DNA from: Pseudomonadota bacterium
GTDB taxonomy: Bacteria > Desulfobacterota > Desulfobulbia > Desulfobulbales > SURF-16
Reading direction: 5' to 3'
Length of the DNA: 64,000 bases
Assembly (NCBI GenBank): GCA_018897105.1
Contig: JAHILF010000005.1
Coordinates: 1-64,000, forward strand
Below, piece after piece: positions 9,050 to 16,696 of the stretch; position 1 is the first letter of the stretch; each line of letters starts with the position of its first letter. The notes beneath the pieces were generated by a model. The model saw only the letters and a list, made by a program, of their open reading frames with translations, searched no databases and was not told the origin of the DNA. The position numbers were made by a program, and so were the translations under genes.

Positions 9050-12000
9050 CTAAAAATCTCCCAGGAGTTCCAGCAGATCTTCCGCCCGCAGTTTATGGCT
9101 CATATCGCTGCCTTCAAGGAGGCTGTCCGCCAGTTCGCGTTTGTCATGATGTAATCTGATGATTTTTTCCTCAATGGTGTTTTTGGTCACAAGCCGGTAA
9201 ACAGTCACGGGACGCGTCTGGCCGATGCGATGCGCCCGATCCGATGCCTGATCCTCCACCGCCGGGTTCCACCATGGGTCCATGTGGATAACATAATCGG
9301 CCGCGGTGAGATTGAGCCCCAGGCCGCCTGCCTTGAGGCTGATGAGGAAGAGATCGCCGTCTCCCGCCTGGAACTCAGTCACCTGTTCCTGGCGTTTCAG
9401 CGTTGGAGTGGAGCCGTCAAGATATTTATAGGGGATATGGCGCTCGTCGAGAAAGGCGCGGAGAATGTGCAGGTGCCGGGCAAACTGGCTGAAAACCAGG
9501 GCCTTATGGCGGTTTTCGATAAGATCCGTGATGATGGTGCCGAAAAGCTCGAGTTTGGAGCTTTGAATGGTCGTATCCGGTTGGACAAGCTTGGGATTGC
9601 AGCAGGCCTGCCGCAGTTTCATGATTTCTGCCAGGATCTGCATATGCCGGTGGGAGGGAGAGGCGTCACTGCGTACGATTTTTTCCAGGGCGCGGAAGCG
9701 TAATGCTTCGTAGAAGGCTGTCTCTTCAGGGCTCATATTGACCTGGAGAGTGACTTCTGTCCGCGGCGGCAGTTCCTCCAGGACCTGACTTTTCAAACGT
9801 CGCAGGATGAAGGGCTGGATCAGTTTTTTTAATTTTTTCCGGGCATTCTTGTCCTTGTCTTTTTCAATGGCCAGGGCATAGCGCTGATTGAACTGATCCA
9901 GGGAACCGAGCAGGCCCGGGTTGATGAAGTTGAAAAGATTCCACAGTTCTCCCAGGTGGTTTTCGATGGGGGTGCCGGTGGTGATCATCTTGAAATTGCC
10001 ATCGAGTTCCATGGCTGCCCTTGAGCGCTTGGTGGCAATATTTTTGATGGCCTGGGCCTCGTCCAGCACGATGACCTGCCATTTTCGGGAAGAAAGGAGT
10101 GTGGTTTCCTGTTGCAGAAGACCGTAGCTGCAGATAAGCACGTCAAAAGGCGCAAGAATGTCAAGCAGCTGTTGCCGTTCTTTGCCACCGAAGATCACCG
10201 CCTGCAGGGTGGGAGCGAAACGGAGGATTTCCTCCTGCCAGTTCATGCAGACAGAGGTGGGGGCCACCACCAGGGAAGGGCCCTGGGTCGCCTCCTGCAG
10301 AATGATGCCCAGGCTCTGCACGGTTTTCCCCAGTCCCATATCGTCGGCCAGACAGGCGCCCACACCCCAGTGTTTGAGACGGGCCAGCCATTTGAATCCC
10401 TCAATCTGGTACTCGCGTAGTTCAGCCTGCAGGGTTGTCGGCACGTCACTGTGAAAGGAGCGTGATTCCCGGATGCGCTGCAGCTGCTCCTGCCAATGGC
10501 TGTCGGCGGTCAACTGAACGCCGCTTTCCGTGAAACCTTCCAGGGCGCAGGATGCCAGGGGATGCATCCGCCGTTTCTGGCCAAGGGGTTCGGTAAAGGA
10601 GGTTAATTCATCCAGCTGTTTGCGGAATTCCCGGGACAGGGCCATAAATTCGCCTTTGCCCAGCGGAATGAATCTGCCGGAATTGGCCTGGGTCAGTTCC
10701 AGCAGCGTTTTCATCTCCATCACCTTTTCCTGGTCGATGGTGAGCTGTCCTTCCAGTTCAAACCAGTTCTGTTTCTGTCTGATCTGCACATGGAAATCAT
10801 GAAACGAGGCATGATGCCGGATGGTGAGTTTTTCCCCTTCCGGCCACTCTATGATGACATCATCCCCCAGGTTCTGGATTTCAGAAAGAACCTCAAGGCA
10901 ATCCTGCAGATCTTCGATGAACCATTCGCCGTCCATTCCGCCCAGTCTGGCCAGGGTCGGGCATCTTTCTTCAATCTGCGTGCAGTTCTCTCTCTCCTTG
11001 TCAAGGTTGCGACAGGTTTGCAGGCGTTTGCCGTTGATTTCGGCCATGACGTTCATCGCCCCTTCGCCTGGGTAGAGATAGGGCCCGCCGGTGGCAAAGG
11101 GCTTAACCAGCATGGAGACTCTGAAGCCGTTACCCACCTGCAGCAGTTGCATGATGATCTTGTCCGCCGCAGGTACCTCTTCGATTTCTCTGGAGGTGGC
11201 GCCGATATCAGAGTGAATGGTCAGACAGGAGGAAAGATTGCCCAGGGTTTCAAGGGCCTGTTTTTTAGCGCCTTCCGGAACGATAAGGCCGTCGTCGCCG
11301 ATGATTGCCGCAATTTTGCGGTGTTTTTCGGAGATCTCGATAATCCGGAAGCGGGTGGGGGTTTCCCGTAAGGCCATTACTTTTTCGTCGCCGATGGGTG
11401 AGGAAAATTCCAGCAGCACCTTGTCATCTTTCTGGGTGGCATGCAGTTCCGGTTCCCCTCTGGTGAATTCAACCGGCACTGAGGTGTGTGTGCTGGAAAA
11501 GAGCAGGGGGTGACCGACTAGGGCGGACAGGGTCTCATCCATGTCAAATTCAAAGGATGTTTCATGGCTGAACTCCTTTTTGCGTAATGTTGCCCTGATT
11601 CTCTGGTCCTGCTCTGTGAGGAAAGAGAGATTTTCTCCGGCATACAGACGCTTCAAGGCCACGGAGCGTCCCTGGCTCCATTTGCCGCTGGCGGTAAGCT
11701 TCTGTTCCCTGGGGTAAATGGTAACAAAACCGTCCTTGAAGTCCACCATCCAGACCATTCTGTACTGGAGTTGACCATTCTCTTCATTTTCCAGGCTGAC
11801 GATATTCAGGGCCTTCAGAGCCCGTTGCCACGATTTCTCATGGGGAAGCACGGAGTGCAGAGAGGTGAGTGCCGATTCCCCGCAGATGGAGCGGCTGAAT
11901 TCTTGATACGACTCGATTTCGGTGGCTTGATAGAGCAGGGAAGCATATTCCATGGCCAGCCAGTCGTAGCCGTTTTCTCTGGCCCGGATGTAAAATTCAT

Positions 12001-13195
12001 GCAGTTCGTGGCGCTGGGCTGATTCCAGCGTGCCGTTGAGCCAGAAACTGCCTAGGCCCATGAACAGGGCCGTCACCGCATCTTTTTCCCCCTGTTGCCA
12101 TATCTGTGCAGTGGAGTCCAGCTTGAAGTTTTCCAGTTTTGCCTTGGTCACCTTCTGAAGAATCCTGTAGGCAGGAAGCAGGGGATTATTACTCTGCTCT
12201 GTTTCCAAGGTGGAGATGAAGGTGGCAATGATCGGATACTTTCTGTAGTCTCCTGATTTCAGCAGAGCCAGGATGAAGATGAGTCCTTCCATGCCGATGA
12301 AAAAAACGTTTTTCGACTCTTTTTTGAGGCGCAGATCGATCAGATCCTCCTGAAAGCTGGCGATGGCATCGCTGTTGCGGCCCTCCAGGAATTCCAGCCA
12401 GCCCCGCAGGCCGAAGGAATCAATATAATTTTTGCCTTCGGCGATTTTTTCACGGGCTGCCTCGATGTCGGCGCGTAGGAGCTGGTTGAGGATAAGCAGA
12501 TAATAGACTGAGGGCCAACCCGGTGGAGGGATGATCTTCAGGATGTTTTCATCGGAGAGATAGGCAAGGGGCTGGGCAAACGATTCAAGATGGAGCAGGC
12601 TTTTTCTGCTTATTTCATGCAGGCTGTGGAGCTGCAGGTGGGGCGGCAGGGTGCTGAACCACTGCGCCTCAAACGGGTTGTTGACGATCTCCACCAGGGG
12701 CGAGTGCTGTTCCGAGGTTTCCGGGCAGTCATAATAGCGCAGCAGATGGTCATTGAAATGATCGAAATCGTTCAGATACAGCCCGATGCGCATTTCCCGC
12801 AGATGGCGCTGGCCTTTCTGCAGCAGGGTATCGTACGCCTGCCCCTGGACGGGAAGATTTTTGGCGATGATGCGGGCCATGCGGGCAAAGTTGCCTGCGC
12901 TCAGGGCCTTTCTGCTGATGATTTCAACAATAAGGGGGTTGCACTGGCAGCGCCAGGTCGCGAGACCCTGTTCCTGCAGTTTGCGCAGCGCCGCTGATTG
13001 CGAACGCTTCTCACCGGGCATACTTTCGTCATCATGCCTGCCGGTGAATTCCCGAAAACAGCTGATGGTGGTTGCAGCGCCGGCGGGCTCGAAAACAATC
13101 GCGATGAACTGGAGCAGTTTCTGCTCCTCCGGCGCTAGAGCATCGTATTGTGAGAGCAGGTGCGTAATTTCCTGGGTGAATGAAAAATTTGCCAT
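9050..13195 (-). CDS. SNF2-family DEAD/DEAH helicase
   Basis: Motifs DDMGLGKTVQ, LDEAQAIKN, TGTPIENHLGELW, LVFSQF, SLKAGGLGLNLTAADYVIHMDPWWNPAVEDQASDRAHRIGQ; ~800 aa unassigned N-terminus. Confidence 0.92.
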   Translation of the reverse strand: MANFSFTQEITHLLSQYDALAPEEQKLLQFIAIVFEPAGAATTISCFREFTGRHDDESMPGEKRSQSAALRKLQEQGLATWRCQCNPLIVEIISRKALSAGNFARMARIIAKNLPVQGQAYDTLLQKGQRHLREMRIGLYLNDFDHFNDHLLRYYDCPETSEQHSPLVEIVNNPFEAQWFSTLPPHLQLHSLHEISRKSLLHLESFAQPLAYLSDENILKIIPPPGWPSVYYLLILNQLLRADIEAAREKIAEGKNYIDSFGLRGWLEFLEGRNSDAIASFQEDLIDLRLKKESKNVFFIGMEGLIFILALLKSGDYRKYPIIATFISTLETEQSNNPLLPAYRILQKVTKAKLENFKLDSTAQIWQQGEKDAVTALFMGLGSFWLNGTLESAQRHELHEFYIRARENGYDWLAMEYASLLYQATEIESYQEFSRSICGESALTSLHSVLPHEKSWQRALKALNIVSLENEENGQLQYRMVWMVDFKDGFVTIYPREQKLTASGKWSQGRSVALKRLYAGENLSFLTEQDQRIRATLRKKEFSHETSFEFDMDETLSALVGHPLLFSSTHTSVPVEFTRGEPELHATQKDDKVLLEFSSPIGDEKVMALRETPTRFRIIEISEKHRKIAAIIGDDGLIVPEGAKKQALETLGNLSSCLTIHSDIGATSREIEEVPAADKIIMQLLQVGNGFRVSMLVKPFATGGPYLYPGEGAMNVMAEINGKRLQTCRNLDKERENCTQIEERCPTLARLGGMDGEWFIEDLQDCLEVLSEIQNLGDDVIIEWPEGEKLTIRHHASFHDFHVQIRQKQNWFELEGQLTIDQEKVMEMKTLLELTQANSGRFIPLGKGEFMALSREFRKQLDELTSFTEPLGQKRRMHPLASCALEGFTESGVQLTADSHWQEQLQRIRESRSFHSDVPTTLQAELREYQIEGFKWLARLKHWGVGACLADDMGLGKTVQSLGIILQEATQGPSLVVAPTSVCMNWQEEILRFAPTLQAVIFGGKERQQLLDILAPFDVLICSYGLLQQETTLLSSRKWQVIVLDEAQAIKNIATKRSRAAMELDGNFKMITTGTPIENHLGELWNLFNFINPGLLGSLDQFNQRYALAIEKDKDKNARKKLKKLIQPFILRRLKSQVLEELPPRTEVTLQVNMSPEETAFYEALRFRALEKIVRSDASPSHRHMQILAEIMKLRQACCNPKLVQPDTTIQSSKLELFGTIITDLIENRHKALVFSQFARHLHILRAFLDERHIPYKYLDGSTPTLKRQEQVTEFQAGDGDLFLISLKAGGLGLNLTAADYVIHMDPWWNPAVEDQASDRAHRIGQTRPVTVYRLVTKNTIEEKIIRLHHDKRELADSLLEGSDMSHKLRAEDLLELLGDF

Positions 13196-13397
13196 TTTGG
13201 TAGTATACCATATAATTGCTGTCTGACTTCCTCATTTTTATCAGACAATATGTTCAAGGCCAATTTTTTTGCCCGGCTTGCCTCTCTGTCAACCGCATGC
13301 TCCTGGTCGGGTATATGGGGATAATTTTGTCCGGTTATGATGCCGGTGTCATGCTTTTTAACTGGACAAAGTTCTTTTTTTTCAGTTTGTTCATCAT

Positions 13398-14150
13398 ATG
13401 AAAATACACTTTTTAGGGGTTGGCGAAGCCTGTGATGAACGCTGTCCCAATACATCGCTTCATGTGACAGCGGGAAAGGGGCAGCGGTTCCTGCTGGATT
13501 GCGGTTTTACCACCCCCCATCTCTATTTTGCCCTGAGCAGCGATCAGGACGAACTGGACGCGGTCTGGATTTCTCACTTTCATGGTGATCATTTTTTCGG
13601 TATGCCACTGTTGCTTCTCAGATTCTGGGAAATGGGCCGGAGAAAAAAGCTGGTTATCGCCGGGCAGCAGGGCACCCGGGAAAAAATTACGTCGGCCATG
13701 GAGCTTGCCTACCCGGGCTTTCTGCCGCGGCTCAGGTACCACCTTGATTTTGTGGAAATAGAACCGGGGCAGGTCCGGGAGATTGCCGGCACGATCTGGA
13801 GTACAGCGGAAAACATCCATTCCCAGCGTTGTCTGTCCTTATGTATCGCTGACAGCTCGCACCGGATTTTTTACAGCGGGGATGGCCGGCCGACCAGGGA
13901 GACGGAAACCCTGGCTGCAGGATGTGATTTGATCGTCCACGAAGCCTTCAGGCTGGAGGGGGAAGTGGAAAACCACGGCAATATCATGAACTGTCTGGAA
14001 TTTGCCGGCCGCGCCGGGGGGAAACATCTTGCCCTGGTACATGTGGAGCGAACCTGCAGAGAAACCGCCAAGATAAAAGTTGCCGGGCTGGAACGTAGCA
14101 GCGGGCCCCATGTTTTTCTGCCGGAACCGGGTGATATGTTTGTGTTATGA
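13398..14150 (+). CDS. MBL-fold hydrolase (RNase Z-like)
   Basis: HFHGDHFFG metal motif, YSGDGRPT, HEAF. Confidence 0.8.
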   Translation: MKIHFLGVGEACDERCPNTSLHVTAGKGQRFLLDCGFTTPHLYFALSSDQDELDAVWISHFHGDHFFGMPLLLLRFWEMGRRKKLVIAGQQGTREKITSAMELAYPGFLPRLRYHLDFVEIEPGQVREIAGTIWSTAENIHSQRCLSLCIADSSHRIFYSGDGRPTRETETLAAGCDLIVHEAFRLEGEVENHGNIMNCLEFAGRAGGKHLALVHVERTCRETAKIKVAGLERSSGPHVFLPEPGDMFVL

Positions 14151-14325
14151 GCCTCTTGCAAAAGGAACGTCGTAGCGAGATCGAGAGAAAAATATTCTGT
14201 GCAAGGATGAGTTGTGAAACCGCCCGGAAGCGTAGCAGTGCTACGGTGAAGACGATTTCACCAGGAAGACGCCGCACAGGATATTTTTAGCCGATCGGAG
14301 TAGATGTTCATTTTGCAAGAGGCTC
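14149..14325. repeat. 177-bp long-hairpin element with perfect 15-bp terminal inverted repeats
   Basis: GAGCCTCTTGCAAAA (14149-14163) and TTTTGCAAGAGGCTC (14311-14325); internal complementary arms AAAAATATtCTGTGC / GCACAGgATATTTTT and GTAGCAGTGCTAC hairpin. Confidence 0.8.
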
Positions 14326-14358
14326 GTATAAGAAGAATTCTTTTATAGACGTGAAGAA

Positions 14359-15417
14359 ATGGAAAAGATGATGAAATTCCAAGGGCTCGGAGTGGTCAAG
14401 GCTGCGGCCTGGGCCACCTTGCTGGTGTGCATGACGCTCATTTTCAAAACCCTGGGCTTCCTGTTTGTCCCTTTTTTCATCTCGCTGCTGCTCTGCTACG
14501 CCCTGGGTATTCCCATGGAAATCCTGCAGCGTCTCAAAGTCCCCAGCTCTCTGCGCATCATCATCGTGGTTTTTTTCATCCTCACGGTTCTCTATCTCAT
14601 CGGCAACATGGTAAGCCTTAATATTAAAGAATTTTACCTGCAGCTTCCCGAGTTTGAGAAGAAATTCTGGGACTATGCCGCGTATCTGCTCAAATGGTTC
14701 AATATCAGCCCAGATCAGGCCCGGGAAATGTATGACTCGGTCATCAAGAGCTTCAAACAGGTCGACCTGCAACCCATCGGCAGCATGGTGCAGCGCTTGA
14801 GCGGTTCCTTTTTTTCCTTTTTCGGTAACATGTTCTGGGTGATTCTGATCATGGTGTTCATGCTGGCCGAGCGGGAGAGTATTACCCAGCGCCTGGTCGA
14901 GGGGTTGGGGCCTAAAAATGCCGGGCCGGCGCTTGAGGTCATCGGCCGGATCAACAAGGCGGTGCAGAGCTATCTCGGCCTGAAGACCCTGATCAGTCTG
15001 TTGACCGGAGTGCTGGTCACCGTCGCCCTGGTTCTTTTTGACGTTCCTTTTGCCCTGCTCTGGGGCGTGCTGGCCTTTCTGCTGAATTTCATCCCCAATA
15101 TCGGCTCGCTGATAGCCGTGCTGCCGCCGGTGGCCATCACCCTTTTTCAGTTCGGCTCTTTCGGTAAGGCCGCCCTGGTGGCGCTTATCCTGGTGCTCAT
15201 CCAGATGGTGGTGGGTAATATCCTGGAACCGAAAGTCATGGGCAGGGGTCTTAACCTCAGTCCCCTGGTGGTTCTGCTCTCCCTGGTTTTCTGGGGATGG
15301 ATGTGGGGAATTGCCGGCATGCTGCTGTCCGTTCCCCTGACCGCCGCCTTGAAAATCGCCTTTGAACAGCTTGACTCCACTCGAGCAGTGGCTATATTAA
15401 TGAGTGCTAAGAAATAA
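14359..15417 (+). CDS. AI-2E family transporter
   Basis: Multiple TM segments; LLWGVLAFLLNFIPNIGSLIAVLPP, VVGNILEPKVMGRGLNLSPLVVLLSL. Confidence 0.9.
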   Translation: MEKMMKFQGLGVVKAAAWATLLVCMTLIFKTLGFLFVPFFISLLLCYALGIPMEILQRLKVPSSLRIIIVVFFILTVLYLIGNMVSLNIKEFYLQLPEFEKKFWDYAAYLLKWFNISPDQAREMYDSVIKSFKQVDLQPIGSMVQRLSGSFFSFFGNMFWVILIMVFMLAERESITQRLVEGLGPKNAGPALEVIGRINKAVQSYLGLKTLISLLTGVLVTVALVLFDVPFALLWGVLAFLLNFIPNIGSLIAVLPPVAITLFQFGSFGKAALVALILVLIQMVVGNILEPKVMGRGLNLSPLVVLLSLVFWGWMWGIAGMLLSVPLTAALKIAFEQLDSTRAVAILMSAKK

Positions 15418-15542
15418 GAGCTTATTTATGTATGGACAAACACTTAAGATGATTTTATAAAAATTCTGGGCGCAGCAGCGCCGCATGGTTTGCTTAACCA
15501 AGACTTTCAACCCTTTTTTACATATTACGGAGGAGCAAGAAA

Positions 15543-16259
15543 ATGTACGGAAATGGCTTTAATAGAACGGTTACCGTTTCTCAGGCCGAAACCCAGGCCT
15601 CAACAATTTTCCTGGCCAAGGTTTTCAACTGGATGGCCATAGGGCTGGGTCTCACCGGCCTGATGGCCTTTCTGGTGGCGAACTCGGAAACTGCCATGCA
15701 GATTTTCATCTTTAACCCCATGATGCGCTGGGGCATCATTATTGCCGAGCTGGGGCTGGTTTTTTATCTGTCAGCCAGGGTGATGCGTCTGTCTCCCCAG
15801 GTGGCAACCGCCCTCTTTCTCATCTACTCGGCACTTAACGGCGTCACTCTGTCCGTCATCCTGCATATTTATACAGCCACTTCCGTGGCCGCAACCTTCT
15901 TTATCACCGCTGGCATGTTCGGCGCCATGGCCATTTACGGCATGGTAACCAAGAAGGATCTCTCCGGCCTGGGCTCCTTCATGTTCATGGGGCTTATCGG
16001 CATCATCATTGCCTCGGTGGTCAACATCTTCCTGCAGAGCTCCATGATGGCCTGGATCGTTTCCGGCCTTGGCGTGATTATCTTCACCGGGCTCACCGCC
16101 TATGACGTGCAGAAAATCACCCAGATCGGCGCCTCCGGCATTATGCGGGAGGGCGAAGGCGCCATCCGCAAGGGGGCGATCATGGGCGCCCTGGCCCTGT
16201 ATCTTGATTTCATCAACCTGTTCCTTAGCCTGCTGCATTTCCTCGGCAACCGGGATTAG
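15543..16259 (+). CDS. Bax inhibitor-1/YccA family membrane protein
   Basis: Seven TM-like segments, GLTAYDVQKI, ALALYLDFINLFLSLLHFLGNRD terminus. Confidence 0.92.
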   Translation: MYGNGFNRTVTVSQAETQASTIFLAKVFNWMAIGLGLTGLMAFLVANSETAMQIFIFNPMMRWGIIIAELGLVFYLSARVMRLSPQVATALFLIYSALNGVTLSVILHIYTATSVAATFFITAGMFGAMAIYGMVTKKDLSGLGSFMFMGLIGIIIASVVNIFLQSSMMAWIVSGLGVIIFTGLTAYDVQKITQIGASGIMREGEGAIRKGAIMGALALYLDFINLFLSLLHFLGNRD

Positions 16260-16297
16260 TTTTTGACCGCCTGGATTTTGCCGCGGAGTAATTTGTA

Positions 16298-16319
16298 GGG
16301 GCGGTTCGCGAACCGCCCC
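16298..16319. repeat. 22-bp perfect palindrome
   Basis: GGGGCGGTTCGCGAACCGCCCC just downstream of the BI-1 gene. Confidence 0.75.
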
Positions 16320-16390
16320 CCTTGTATCTAAGCGGGATGATTGCATGGGTATGACACGGGTACAAATGAATGATTGCCAATTGTCATTCC

Positions 16391-16530
16391 TGTAGGGGCA
16401 CCCCTTGTGGGTGCCCTGGGAGCGGGCTACCCGTTGTGTGTCACTGTCCAGGCAGTTCGAGTTCGGGTACTGCATGATGGCCTATTCGGTACCCCCCTGG
16501 GATAGGGCACCCACAAGGGGTGCCCCTACA
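16391..16530. repeat. Inverted repeat with perfect 27-bp arms
   Basis: TGTAGGGGCACCCCTTGTGGGTGCCCT (16391-16417) vs AGGGCACCCACAAGGGGTGCCCCTACA (16504-16530). Confidence 0.85.
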
Positions 16531-16696
16531 TCCCCATCCGCTTTCTTCCTTTTTTTTTCTCTTTCCTGCCATCCCATAGCAGTTTTATCTTGCAAATTCT
16601 TTGATTGCGGGGTTTTTTCTGAGCAATCATTCATTTTCAGGGAGGTTGCCATTCTCCCTGTTTCCCGCTAAACAGCCAACCCGGAAAGAGAATCGG

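Noticed and set aside
15771-16475. 234 aa minus-strand ORF over BI-1 gene and repeat
   Set aside because: Mostly antisense to the BI-1 gene and runs through palindromic repeats.
16391-16530. Inverted repeat as a CRISPR or attachment site
   Set aside because: Only one inverted pair, no regular spacers and no adjacent integrase or tRNA, so called a repeat only.
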